DNA of 64,000 nt from Renibacterium sp043789415 (GCF_043789415.1 NZ_JBDLLW010000001.1:1550001-1614000), one strand, 5' to 3'. Counted from the stretch's first letter, positions 25,596 to 34,380 are shown. Notes: generated by a model from the sequence alone, not told the origin. Numbers and translations: made by a program.

Positions 25596-26818
25596 TGAAA
25601 CCCTCGGGAAAACGGATCCCGCGGCGGCACCTGCTGATCGGAGGCGCCGCCGCGGGAATCGGCGCCGGGTCCGCCGCGCTGATCGGCGGCACCCTCTCGG
25701 CGGCACCGGAGAACGCCACCTCGAAGCCGTCGTCACAAGTACTCAATGGAGGGAGCAAACTCGCATTCCACGCACCCCGGCAACCCGGCATCGAGACCCC
25801 GGCTCAGGCGCACGCCAGTTTTCTGGCCCTGCGGCTCAATGCCGGGCTCGGCCCGGAGGGAGTGCGGCGGCTGCTCAGCCTGCTCACCGCTGACGCCGTC
25901 GCCCTGAGTCAGGGCAAGGCGGCGCTCGCGGATATGGAGGGGGAATTGGCCGCCGAGCCAGCCAATCTGAGTCTGACCTTCGGATTCGGTCCGGGGCTGT
26001 TCAAGGCGATCGGGCAGCGCGTACCGGCAGCCGCCCAGCCACTGCCCGCCTTCGGCGTCGACCGCTTGCGACCCGCGTTCAGCGGGGGCGACCTGCTGCT
26101 TCAACTGTGCTGCGACGACCCGCTGACCTTGGCGCACGCCCAGCGGATGCTACTCAAGGACGCCAGGTCATTCTGCACCGTGCAGTGGCTGCAATCCGGA
26201 TTCCGCAGGGCCTACGGCACCGAGAAGGCTGGCGCCACCATGCGGAATCTGTTCGGTCAGCTCGACGGCACCGGGAACCCGCGGTCGAAGGATCAGGAGC
26301 GGGTGATCTGGGGTGACGATGAAATACCCGCATGGCAGCCGAATGGCACCTCATTGGTGCTGCGGCGGATCTCGATGAACCTGGACAAATGGGATGAACT
26401 GGATCGGGGCGGCCGCGAGGAATCAGTGGGACGCACCCTGGACACCGGAGCCCCGCTCACCGGATCGGCGGAGTTCGACGAGCCCGACTTCGCCGCCAAG
26501 ACCCGACTGGGCTTCCCGGTGATCGCGGATTTCTCGCACCTTCGCCGGGCCCGTCCGGAGAACCCCCGGCAACGGATCTTCCGGCGAGCCTATAACTACG
26601 ATGAGCCGGGCCGGGGCTCGGCCAACGCGGATGCTGGGCTGCTCTTCGCCTCCTACCAAGCGGACGTCGCTCAGCAATTCCTGCCGATCCAGAAGAGGCT
26701 GGATGAGCTCGATCTGCTCAACCAATGGACGACGCCGATCGGCTCGGCTGTCTTCGCGATCCCGCCGGGTTGTTCGCCCGGTGGTTTCATCGGGGATTTC
26801 CTCTTCGACCGGGCCTGA
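25595..26818 (+). CDS. Tat-exported DyP-type peroxidase
   Basis: The protein has 407 residues. It begins with a twin-arginine signal, IPRRHLLIGGAAAGIGAGSA. The DyP signature GQLDG (in NLFGQLDGTGNPR, residue ~215) gives the distal Asp. The Arg-containing RRAYNYDEPG and the LLFASYQADVAQQF segment are typical of EfeB/DyP enzymes. It is a haem peroxidase acting outside the membrane. Its coupling to the copper chaperone gene points to copper trafficking or oxidase maturation rather than iron uptake, since no EfeU/EfeO genes are present. Confidence 0.92.
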   Translation: MKPSGKRIPRRHLLIGGAAAGIGAGSAALIGGTLSAAPENATSKPSSQVLNGGSKLAFHAPRQPGIETPAQAHASFLALRLNAGLGPEGVRRLLSLLTADAVALSQGKAALADMEGELAAEPANLSLTFGFGPGLFKAIGQRVPAAAQPLPAFGVDRLRPAFSGGDLLLQLCCDDPLTLAHAQRMLLKDARSFCTVQWLQSGFRRAYGTEKAGATMRNLFGQLDGTGNPRSKDQERVIWGDDEIPAWQPNGTSLVLRRISMNLDKWDELDRGGREESVGRTLDTGAPLTGSAEFDEPDFAAKTRLGFPVIADFSHLRRARPENPRQRIFRRAYNYDEPGRGSANADAGLLFASYQADVAQQFLPIQKRLDELDLLNQWTTPIGSAVFAIPPGCSPGGFIGDFLFDRA

Positions 26819-26868
26819 ATGGAGCTCGGTTCGCATGAGTTCCCAGCGGACTCAGAGCGAATACCAGG

Positions 26869-26903
26869 CCGGGTGGCCAAGCCGTCAGGGCCTGGCCACC
26901 CGG
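26869..26903 (+). terminator. Hairpin after the copper operon
   Basis: CCGGGTGGCCA (26869-26879) pairs with TGGCCACCCGG (26893-26903). There is no clear T-run, so termination is probable but not certain. Confidence 0.55.
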
Positions 26904-26985
26904 TCGCTCAATATTCCTCCATAGAGGGTCGAGTTTAGCTTCTGCTGACCTTAGGCTGAGTGCGTAGTATCTCGGGTCATTCTAT

Positions 26986-27014
26986 TTGAACTGACCGGTC
27001 AGTTCTGTTAGTCT
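26986..27014 (+). promoter_or_regulatory. Promoter with TetR-type operator filling the spacer
   Basis: TTGAAC (26986-26991), a 17-bp spacer and TAGTCT (27009-27014) make a near-consensus promoter. The 18-bp perfect palindrome GAACTGACC/GGTCAGTTC (26988-27005) overlaps the -35 box and fills the spacer. The operon ends with a TetR gene, so autorepression is likely. Confidence 0.8.
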
Positions 27015-27044
27015 GAGGTAAGAACATCGTCGAAAGGCACTACA

Positions 27045-27773
27045 GTGCTCGTTGCCCAGAATCTCAGAGTCAAAGGTCGCCACTATGACCTGGTTCCGTC
27101 CTTCAATCTGGAAGCCTCCGTCGGCTCACTCACTCTGGTGGTCGGCGATCTGCAGCCTCAGCGCACGGCACTGGCGCTCACCCTGAGCGCTCGGATGAAA
27201 CCCAGCGAGGGCGCGGTGAGCTGGGGGCAGAGCTCGAAGATGTCGCACCTCCGCAAGCGAAGCGCACTGATCGACTCCCCCACGGTCAACGAACCGGAGC
27301 AGCACCTGAGCGTCAAAGACCTGGTGACCGAAGATCTGGCACTGATCCCGCACCGCTATCGCGGTATCCGACGCGCCACTGACTGGCTCACCATCAATTC
27401 CTTCGAAGACATCGCGAACGCCCAGGTGGAAGAACTTCCCGCGGCTCGGCGGCTCAAATTGCTCTGCACCCTGGCACTGGCCAACCCCGAAGTCGACCTG
27501 CTGGTCGTTGATTCCCCGGATCGCCGCGGCCCACACCCGCAGAACTGGCTGCCTCTGCTCCAGGATCTGGCCCAGGATCGCGGCCGCCCACTGTGCATCG
27601 TGGCCACGGTTTCGCAATTACCGCAGACCTGGCACGGCGCCGTGGCGAGCATTGAAAATCCCACCGCTGAAGCCCCCACCACAGAGCCGGAAGACGCCGA
27701 AGCGACGACGTCCGAACCCGAAGCTCTGGAAACCCCCGAAGAACACTCCGAAGTAGAATCGCAGGCACTCTGA
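27045..27773 (+). CDS. Degenerate ABC-type ATP-binding protein of the YhgE operon
   Basis: The protein has 242 residues and an ABC-ATPase outline: LTLVVGDLQPQRTALALTLS stands where Walker A should be, without the Lys-Ser/Thr; ELPAARRLKLLCTLALANP stands for the signature helix; VDLLVVDSPD stands for Walker B, with Ser in place of the catalytic Glu. A Pro/Thr/Glu-rich tail follows. ATP hydrolysis is unlikely. GAAAGG lies 7 nt before the GTG. The stop overlaps the next ATG (TGATG). It may act as a structural or regulatory partner of the YhgE-type membrane protein. Confidence 0.7.
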   Translation: MLVAQNLRVKGRHYDLVPSFNLEASVGSLTLVVGDLQPQRTALALTLSARMKPSEGAVSWGQSSKMSHLRKRSALIDSPTVNEPEQHLSVKDLVTEDLALIPHRYRGIRRATDWLTINSFEDIANAQVEELPAARRLKLLCTLALANPEVDLLVVDSPDRRGPHPQNWLPLLQDLAQDRGRPLCIVATVSQLPQTWHGAVASIENPTAEAPTTEPEDAEATTSEPEALETPEEHSEVESQAL

Positions 27774-29791
27774 TGACCGTCTTCCGTTTGGCGCTTTCCG
27801 AACTCAAGCGCATGACCAGCGGGGTCCTTCCCAAGCTCTCACTCATCGCCATGGCCCTGGTCCCCTTGCTCTACGGCGCGGTCTATCTCTACGCCAACTG
27901 GGATCCCTACAGCAATCTCGATCAGCTCAAAGCTGCCATCGTGGTTGACGATCAGGGCGCCACAGTAGACGGTAAGAAGCTAGCGGTGGGCGATGAAGTG
28001 GCCCAGAACCTGGTGGACGGCAAGAAGTTCAACTGGGTCATCGTGGACACCGATCAGCAGGCCGATGCCGGAGTCGCCGACGGTAGCTACTCCTTCGCAC
28101 TGAAGATCCCGAAGGACTTCTCAGCGAACCTGGCTTCGCCGTCGAACTTCGATTCGGCCAAGCAGGCCATCCTCGACGTCACCACCAATGACGCCAATGG
28201 TTACATCCTGTCTTCGATCGTGGACAAGGTGACCACGCAGGTGCACGACAGCGTGGCCCATCAGGTCGGCGAAAAGACCGCGAATCAATTACTCACCGGC
28301 TACGGCACGGTGCACTCGCAGATCCTCAAAGCGGCCGACGGCGCCGGTCAGCTGGCCAACGCGGCAAGTCAGTTGCACGATGGCAGCGGTAAATTGCATT
28401 CCGGTAGCCAGGAACTCTCTGAAGGTGCCGATCAACTGGCCGCCGGGCAGCAGCAGCTGGCCGCCGGAGCGAACCAGCTGAGCATCGGCGCTGGCACACT
28501 CTCCTCCGGCTTGGACCAACTGCAGAGCAAGACCGCGACCCTGCCGGGGTCAGCCCAACAGCTCGCCAGCGGAGCAGCCCAGGTTGCCGCAGGAAATGCC
28601 ACGCTGAACTCCAAGGTGCAGTCCGCCTTGAGCAATCTGGGAAAGCTTGACACCCAGGCCTCCACCGCCGTCGGCAGCGCTTTGGACAAACTCGTCGCCG
28701 ACGGGGTGATCACTCCGGCACAGAAGAATTCGATCTCCAGCGCGCTGAAAACCGACGTCAACAGCGTCAAGACGAAGCTCAATGCAGACGCCGCCGATCT
28801 TCAGAAGCTCGCCGCTGGCTCCCAACAGGTGGCAAATGGGGCCTCCCAGCTGGCTGCTTCGACCCCGGCACTCACCGGAGCGATCGATCAGGCCAAGAAT
28901 GGCGCCGCCCAGCTGGCCGGGGGTGCTGCCACACTGGCGACGTCGGAGCAGCAGGCCCTGGCCGGGGCAGATAAATTATCCAGCGGGGCGAAGACCCTCA
29001 ATGAGGGCATCGGCACCCTGGATACCGGCGCCGGAAAGCTCGCCGCTGGCGCAAAGACGCTCTCGGATCAACTGCATCAAGGCGCCGGGGACATTCCGAA
29101 CCCGGACGATGCAGCTAAAGCCAATGCCTCAAAGGTGATCTCAGATCCGGTGGCGATCAATAACCTGGATCAGGCCAAAGCCCCCAATTACGGCGCCGGG
29201 CTGGCACCGTTCTTCCTAGTGCTGGCACTCTGGATCGGAGCTTTCATGCTGGTCCAGGCAATGCGGCCGCTCACCCAGCGAGCCCTGACCTCCAACGCGG
29301 CCTCTTGGAAGATCGCCGTCGGGGGCTGGCTGCCCTTCCTCACTGTTTCCATGATCCAGGCAGTGGTGATGTACACCGTAGTGATGTTCGGCGTCGGACT
29401 CAGCCCGGTGCATCCGGTGCTCACCCTCGGATTGCTCTTGCTCGCCTCGATGGCCTTCACCGCGCTGATTCAAGGCATCGTGGCTTTCCTGGGCACCCCC
29501 GGCAAGCTCGTGGTATTGATCCTGCTGGTACTGCAATTGGTGGCCTCGGGAGGAACCTTCCCTTGGCAGACCACCCCGGAGCCACTCCATGTGCTGCACA
29601 CCCTGCTGCCGATGGGGCATGTGGTTGAAGGCATGCGTCACCTGATCTACGGCGCCGATCTGGCACCCTTGGGACCGATCGTGATCAGCCTGGTGATCTA
29701 CGCCCTGATCGGCCTCGTGCTCTCGGTACTGGCGGTGCGGAAGCGGAAGACCTGGACGTTGACCGCTCTGCAACCGGAGATCAGCATATGA
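27773..29791 (+). CDS. YhgE/Pip family membrane protein (ABC-2 type)
   Basis: The protein has 672 residues. An N-terminal helix (LIAMALVPLLYGAVYLYANWDPY) is the YhgE/Pip signature. A ~450-residue external region follows, made of heptad-like repeats such as GADQLAAGQQQLAAGANQLS. Five or six C-terminal helices follow, including the ABC-2 export domain ending in LSVLAVRKRK. Relatives include phage infection protein (Pip) and type VII-related transporters. Coupled translation with the preceding ATPase-like gene and the following TetR gene defines a three-gene operon. The substrate is unknown; TetR control suggests response to a small hydrophobic molecule. Confidence 0.9.
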   Translation: MTVFRLALSELKRMTSGVLPKLSLIAMALVPLLYGAVYLYANWDPYSNLDQLKAAIVVDDQGATVDGKKLAVGDEVAQNLVDGKKFNWVIVDTDQQADAGVADGSYSFALKIPKDFSANLASPSNFDSAKQAILDVTTNDANGYILSSIVDKVTTQVHDSVAHQVGEKTANQLLTGYGTVHSQILKAADGAGQLANAASQLHDGSGKLHSGSQELSEGADQLAAGQQQLAAGANQLSIGAGTLSSGLDQLQSKTATLPGSAQQLASGAAQVAAGNATLNSKVQSALSNLGKLDTQASTAVGSALDKLVADGVITPAQKNSISSALKTDVNSVKTKLNADAADLQKLAAGSQQVANGASQLAASTPALTGAIDQAKNGAAQLAGGAATLATSEQQALAGADKLSSGAKTLNEGIGTLDTGAGKLAAGAKTLSDQLHQGAGDIPNPDDAAKANASKVISDPVAINNLDQAKAPNYGAGLAPFFLVLALWIGAFMLVQAMRPLTQRALTSNAASWKIAVGGWLPFLTVSMIQAVVMYTVVMFGVGLSPVHPVLTLGLLLLASMAFTALIQGIVAFLGTPGKLVVLILLVLQLVASGGTFPWQTTPEPLHVLHTLLPMGHVVEGMRHLIYGADLAPLGPIVISLVIYALIGLVLSVLAVRKRKTWTLTALQPEISI

Positions 29792-30399
29792 GCACCACAG
29801 CCAGCCCTCAGGTGACCAGGCGCCCCGGCCGCACCAATGCGACCAAGCAGAAGCTCTTCGAGGCCTCCATGCAGTTGATCGGAGAGCGCGGCCCGGCGGA
29901 GGTCACTGTCGATGAGATCGCCGCCGCCGCAGGAGTCTCCAAGGGCACCGTCTACTACAACTTCGGCAGTAAGAACGAGTTGATCTCGCAGCTTCTGGAA
30001 TACGGCGTGAGCCTGCTGGAGGAACGGCTCACCCCCGATGAGAGCAAGCCCTCCCTTGAAGCGCTCGAAAGCATGCTCGATCAGACCCTGGACTTCTTCG
30101 AGGAGTACCCTTCCTTCAGTCAGTTGCTGATCTCCGAGCTCTGGCGGACTCCGAGTACCTGGCGAGACACTCTGACCATGCTGCGAGAACGGCTCTTCCT
30201 GTTGGCGGGGAACACCATGGAGAGAGTGGCCCAGGAGCATTCGGTGCGTTCAGAGATAGCCCCGCAAGCCATGGTAGGCCTGATTCTCGGAGCCACCCTG
30301 GTAACCGGGCTGGACCGTCAGGTGTTCCATCCGGAGAAGACCCGGCAGGAGACCCTGATGGCCTTGATGACGGTGATGAACGGCTACCTGCGCGACTGA
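29788..30399 (+). CDS. TetR family transcriptional regulator
   Basis: The protein has 203 residues. The N-terminal helix-turn-helix is VTVDEIAAAAGVSKGTVYYNFGSKNELI (within residues ~38-70), typical of TetR. The C-terminal ligand domain carries the LEALESMLDQTLDFFEEYP segment. It overlaps the YhgE gene by ATGA, so it is made from the same mRNA, and it probably represses the operon through the GACCGGTC palindrome at 26988-27005. Its last 16 bases overlap the convergent EamA gene. Confidence 0.92.
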   Translation: MSTTASPQVTRRPGRTNATKQKLFEASMQLIGERGPAEVTVDEIAAAAGVSKGTVYYNFGSKNELISQLLEYGVSLLEERLTPDESKPSLEALESMLDQTLDFFEEYPSFSQLLISELWRTPSTWRDTLTMLRERLFLLAGNTMERVAQEHSVRSEIAPQAMVGLILGATLVTGLDRQVFHPEKTRQETLMALMTVMNGYLRD

Positions 30400-31331
30400 A
30401 CGGGCTGACGTTTCGGGGCCTGGGCAACTACCGGCGGCACCAGCCCAGGACGCGGCCAGCGCAGCACCGCGAAGCCGACGCCGGCCAGCAGCAACGCGCC
30501 ACCCAGCACTTCGGCCGGGCTGGGCAGCTCCCCCAGCACCAACCAGGCGGAGACGATGCCCACCACCGGGATCAGCAAGGAGTAAGGGCCGACGGCGCTC
30601 GCTGGATAGCGACTCAGTAGGCTGTTCCAGATTCCGTAACCCACCAGGGACGAGATCAGCACGGTGTAGAGCATGCCGGCCACCGCGGGCCAGTGCAGTT
30701 GACTCAGCGCCTCCCCCAGGGCGTTCGGGCCTTCGAAGAGCAGCGAGAGCAGGAACATCGGAATCGGCACGATCGTGCTGGACCAGACGACCATGCTCAA
30801 GCCGGAAGCAGCGGGCTCGCCGGAGGAGGGCTTGGTTTGCTGCGCGAGCCGGGTGATCACGTTCCCGATCGACCAGGAGAATGCTGCCAGTAAGGTGAGT
30901 ATGAAGGGCAGCAACGGCGCCAATTGAGCGCGCCCGATGCCGACGATCACCAAGCCCAGCACCCCGAGGCCGATGCCGATCAGCTGCATCGCCTTGAGAC
31001 GCTCCTTGAGGAAGCCCATCGCAATCAGCGCGGTGAAGAGCACCTGAGCCTGCAATACCAAGGGTGCCAGCCCCACCGGCATGCCCAGCTTGAGAGCAAG
31101 GTAGAGAATCGCGAATTGTCCCAGGCTCGTGGTGAGCCCGATGGCCAGTACCATGCTCAGTTTTGCCGCTGGACGCTTGATGAAGAATATCCACGGGAAG
31201 ACCACCAGCAGGAATCTCAGGGCCACCGAAAGCAGCGGTGGGATGTCCTGCAAGGTGGCGTTGATCGCGAGGAAGTTGGTTCCCCAGATCACGGCAACCA
31301 GAATCGCCAGCAGGGCGTGTTTGAGTTTCAT
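30384..31331 (-). CDS. EamA family (DMT) transporter
   Basis: The protein has 315 residues and ten hydrophobic helices in two EamA repeats (~5-135 and ~150-290). The first repeat opens with LLAILVAVIWGTNFLAINA, and the second includes AVGPYSLLIPVVGIVSAWLVLGE. The outline matches amino-acid or metabolite exporters related to EamA/YdcZ. It is divergent from a LysR gene, which probably controls it. GAAGTA motifs recur in the 72-base gap between them. The substrate is not predictable. Confidence 0.9.
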   Translation of the reverse strand: MKLKHALLAILVAVIWGTNFLAINATLQDIPPLLSVALRFLLVVFPWIFFIKRPAAKLSMVLAIGLTTSLGQFAILYLALKLGMPVGLAPLVLQAQVLFTALIAMGFLKERLKAMQLIGIGLGVLGLVIVGIGRAQLAPLLPFILTLLAAFSWSIGNVITRLAQQTKPSSGEPAASGLSMVVWSSTIVPIPMFLLSLLFEGPNALGEALSQLHWPAVAGMLYTVLISSLVGYGIWNSLLSRYPASAVGPYSLLIPVVGIVSAWLVLGELPSPAEVLGGALLLAGVGFAVLRWPRPGLVPPVVAQAPKRQPVQSRR

Positions 31332-31391
31332 GTTCTCAGCATCACAGGGATTTCAATGAAGTAAAAGCAAACGTTCTGAAGTATATTCATG

Positions 31392-31397
31392 TAGATT
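31392..31397 (+). promoter_or_regulatory. Leaderless -10 box of the LysR gene
   Basis: TAGATT ends 6 nt before the ATG at 31404. GAAGTA/TACTTC motifs flank it and may be regulator half-sites. Confidence 0.55.
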
Positions 31398-31403
31398 TAC
31401 TTC

Positions 31404-32306
31404 ATGATTGATGTGATGGCCGTCCGGGCCCTGGTCGCCGTCTCACACCACGGTTCAGTGATCGGCGCCGCAGAAGCTCTGGGTTACAGCCCTTCCGCGA
31501 TCTCACAGCAGATCAAGAAACTGGAGAAGCAAGCCGGCGGAGCGCTGCTTGAACGGCATGGTCGTGGCGTGCTGCTGACCGAGCGAGGACTCAGCATGTC
31601 CGCGCAAGGGCGCAAAGTGCTGGAAGAGCTTGAGCAGCTTGAAGTCACACTGATGGCCGATCCCAATAAGCCCAGCGGGCCGGTGCGGATCAGCGCCTTT
31701 TCCACCTCCTGCCGGGGCCTCGTGGGGCCGCTGATCAGGAAGCTCGAGCAGGCGGGCTCTCAGATCCAGCTTCATGTCATCGGCGAGGACCCCAGGGAAG
31801 CGGTGGAACGCGTGGCCAATGGGGAAGCCGATTTAGCGCTGGTTCACAACTGGAGCTCGGTGCCGCTACCGATCCCCGAGCAACTCGTCGTGCGGGAACT
31901 CTGCAATGATCGGGCAGACGTCCTGGTGCACCGAGAGCACCCTCTGGCGAACCGGCAAAGCGTCTCGATCAGTGATTTGCTGGACGATTGGTGGATGGCG
32001 ACGCCGGCCGGGATGATCTGCCACGAGGCGTTGATGAGAATGTTCGCCGAGGCCGGCGTACTCCCCAAGATCAGGCTTTTCGATCCGGATTTCAGCACCC
32101 ATATCGGGCTGGTGGAGCTCGGCGTCGGAGTCGCCCTGGTGCCGCGGCTGGGTCGCCCCGAGCTGCCGTCCGACGTGGTGGCCCTCGAACTGCTGGCGCC
32201 GCTCCAGCAGCGGGAGGTGAAGATCGTCTATCGTCGCAGCCTGAGCGCCAGCCCGGCGATCAACTATCTGGTCGAGGCTTTGCAGGAACTCGCCAGAGAA
32301 CCCTGA
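31404..32306 (+). CDS. LysR family transcriptional regulator
   Basis: The protein has 300 residues. The N-terminal winged helix reads LVAVSHHGSVIGAAEALGYS, followed by PSAISQQIKKLEKQ, the LysR recognition helix. The remaining ~200 residues form the substrate-binding domain (VRISAFSTSCRGLVGPLI onward). It is divergent from the EamA exporter and probably regulates it in response to the exported metabolite. Translation appears leaderless. Confidence 0.93.
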   Translation: MIDVMAVRALVAVSHHGSVIGAAEALGYSPSAISQQIKKLEKQAGGALLERHGRGVLLTERGLSMSAQGRKVLEELEQLEVTLMADPNKPSGPVRISAFSTSCRGLVGPLIRKLEQAGSQIQLHVIGEDPREAVERVANGEADLALVHNWSSVPLPIPEQLVVRELCNDRADVLVHREHPLANRQSVSISDLLDDWWMATPAGMICHEALMRMFAEAGVLPKIRLFDPDFSTHIGLVELGVGVALVPRLGRPELPSDVVALELLAPLQQREVKIVYRRSLSASPAINYLVEALQELAREP

Positions 32307-32324
32307 ACCAGCAAAGCTGAAATT

Positions 32325-32843
32325 TCAGCGAGGCACCACGAAATAACTCAAGCTGGCGTCTTGGCCATCGAGTTCCGCCCAGCTTGAACCCGTTTCGAAG
32401 ACCGCGAGGGAGGACGTCGGGTAGCGCTCCGCAAGCTGCATATAGGCCTCCGGATCGGAGTCCCTGGATGCCAACCGCAGGCCGAGATCCTGCACTGTCG
32501 GCAGATGTGACACCACCAGAAGCGACGTGACGGTCTCGGGTAGGTGATTGATCAGCGCCAGCATCCGCACCGGGCCGCCGTCGTACAAATCGTCTTCCAA
32601 CTTGGGCGTGGGCGCCTGTTCAGCCAGCTCCTTACACACCCAAGTGCAGCTCTGCCTGGCACGCAAGGCGGAGGAGCAGAGGATGAAATCCGGAGCGCCG
32701 TGCGCTGCCAGCCATTGACCGGCGAGCGCCGCCTCACGATGACCCCGAGCAGCCAAGGGGCGTTCATGATCAGAGACACCCATCGGATAATCCGATTTGG
32801 CATGACGCATCAGGGTCAGTCGTTTCAGATGATGCTCAGTCAC
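32325..32843 (-). CDS. sixA: SixA-type histidine phosphatase
   Basis: The protein has 172 residues. The phosphoglycerate-mutase-like RHG motif appears as LTLMRHAKSDYP (residues ~9-20), with the second catalytic His in LLVVSHLPTVQDLG. The short length and the MRHAKS form are typical of SixA-like phosphohistidine phosphatases. It may dephosphorylate phosphohistidine in signalling proteins or small phosphate esters. GTG at 32843 follows TAGACT at 6 nt, so the mRNA is probably leaderless. Confidence 0.9.
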   Translation of the reverse strand: MTEHHLKRLTLMRHAKSDYPMGVSDHERPLAARGHREAALAGQWLAAHGAPDFILCSSALRARQSCTWVCKELAEQAPTPKLEDDLYDGGPVRMLALINHLPETVTSLLVVSHLPTVQDLGLRLASRDSDPEAYMQLAERYPTSSLAVFETGSSWAELDGQDASLSYFVVPR

Positions 32844-32887
32844 CCCAACAGTCTAGGGGGAAGCCGATCCAAGCCTTAGCCGGCGGA

Positions 32888-33712
32888 TCAGATCGAGTAC
32901 TCCGGAGCAGCCCAGACAACGACCTCAGGATGCTCATAGAAGCGATAGCCTTCGCCGCGCACGGTGCGCACGGTATTAGCCAGCCGGCCCAGCTTGGAAC
33001 GCAGTCGACGAATGTGCACATCGATGGTGCGCTCATTGGGGACTTCTTCGGCGTTGCTCCAGAGCCCATCGAGAAGCTCTTCCCGCCGCACCGTCCGGGT
33101 GCCGTTTTCTACCAGGTAGTTGAGCAGCTCGAACTCCTTGAACGTGAGATTCAAGGTATCTCCGTCGAGGTGGACCTCCCGGCGAGCCAAGTCAATGAGC
33201 ACGCCCGCAGGACGGCTTTCCTGGGTGTTGTTGACCCGAGGCTCCGGGCGCTGCCGGGAGGCAACCGTCGGGTCCCCGAAAGTGGAGCGAACGACGTCGA
33301 GAGAAGACCCTGGAGCGTCTGCTGCCGCGATGGCCACCGCGGCATAGCTCTGCGCCTGGGGCACCAGGGACTGAGCGTAGGCGCGAATATCCTGAGCCAG
33401 CTTGGCGAGCGAAGTGCCATTGGCCGCCGCAGTCTCCTCGTCGATTCCCACGTAGAGCACGAAACCGTGGGCGACGTTGTCCTGACCGACGCCGCGAACC
33501 GAGGAGCCGGTACCAGCGACCAGGGTGCTGGGAGCGGTCATCGGCGCGGCTGGGCGAGGCGGTACTGCGCGGAGCTGATTGGGCCGCTGAATCTCGGGGC
33601 GAGTTGCCGCTGGCTGATTCACCGCATTCTGCGGGAAGCCGGGGATCCCGGTGCGGGACACCTTATTGGCATTGCGGACTGAAATATGAACATAACCGGG
33701 TGCGATTGACAT
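32888..33712 (-). CDS. Winged helix-turn-helix regulator (OmpR-type C-terminal domain)
   Basis: The protein has 274 residues from ATG 33712, chosen because GAGG lies 5 nt upstream. The C-terminal ~100 residues form an OmpR/PhoB-type winged helix: LTFKEFELLNYLVENGTRTV, RTIDVHIRRLRSKLG and VRTVRGEGYRFYE. The N-terminal region lacks a receiver domain; it holds a Pro-rich linker and a segment LAQDIRAYAQSLVPQAQSYA of unknown role. It is an orphan, without a histidine kinase next to it. GTAACAAT direct repeats upstream are candidate sites for this protein or for MtrA. Confidence 0.87.
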   Translation of the reverse strand: MSIAPGYVHISVRNANKVSRTGIPGFPQNAVNQPAATRPEIQRPNQLRAVPPRPAAPMTAPSTLVAGTGSSVRGVGQDNVAHGFVLYVGIDEETAAANGTSLAKLAQDIRAYAQSLVPQAQSYAAVAIAAADAPGSSLDVVRSTFGDPTVASRQRPEPRVNNTQESRPAGVLIDLARREVHLDGDTLNLTFKEFELLNYLVENGTRTVRREELLDGLWSNAEEVPNERTIDVHIRRLRSKLGRLANTVRTVRGEGYRFYEHPEVVVWAAPEYSI

Positions 33713-34282
33713 GATGACCTCGTTGTGAATTGCCATTCCGTCACGGGAATGACTCGAATGCCTGATCTCGCTGAAGTTTTACCGCGAGATTTTGCCCGCC
33801 ATTGGGCTGACCTTGTGTGGTCGACGCCTGAAACTCTTGGGATGGGGAGTTAGGCCTGCATTCGACAACAGCACATGTCGCGACCGAGCAAAGCGTCGGA
33901 TCGAATAGCTGCGGCTGCAGATGCGCTTGAGTGGATCTTCACATATGCAGTGTGCAACGTAACAATCACAACTTGCAAGTAACAATGCCCCTAAATGTCC
34001 GCATTTTGAGACAAATCGTAGAATTGTGACAGAGATCACAAAGAGGTATTGAAGCGAACTTAATTCTTAAATGACGCAGTATCCGCGGATTGTTACGGTT
34101 CTTAATCCATAAATTTGGCTTTGTGGCGAATTTTATTCGGCTAGATTCCTGAATGTGTCAAAAATCCACTTCTCACACTTTGACCAATCGACCTCAGTCT
34201 GTCGAGCTCAGCCGAAGGCCCGGGACGCCGTCAAAGCTCGAGCTAAGCGGCGCGGAGGTACCGGAGAGGAGGTGCAGGAGAG
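33713..34282. promoter_or_regulatory. Long A/T-rich regulatory region upstream of the winged-helix gene
   Basis: There is no gene in this stretch. It holds GTAACAAT at 33959-33966 and 33979-33986 (20 bp apart, within longer GCAA-GTAACAAT repeats), ATTGTTAC at 34089-34096, and a CRP/GlxR site at 34025-34040. A 7-bp hairpin (33765-33790) lies in the presumed leader. Confidence 0.55.
34025..34040. promoter_or_regulatory. CRP/GlxR binding site
   Basis: TGTGACAGAGATCACA matches the TGTGA-N6-TCACA consensus at all ten fixed positions. Confidence 0.75.
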
Positions 34283-34344
34283 GATCAGCGGGAGAAGATC
34301 AGCGGGAGAGGCACGGCACAGCGCCACGAGCGCTGTGCCGTGCC
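34283..34344. repeat. Tandem 13-mer and adjacent 15-bp hairpin
   Basis: GATCAGCGGGAGA occurs at 34283-34295 and 34297-34309. Directly after it, 34310-34324 pairs perfectly with 34330-34344 around a 5-nt loop. It lies just downstream of the convergent end of the Pro/Gln-rich membrane gene; no T-run is present. Confidence 0.6.
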
Positions 34345-34380
34345 GGAGGTGAATGGCCTCGAAACGGACGAGAGGTTAAC

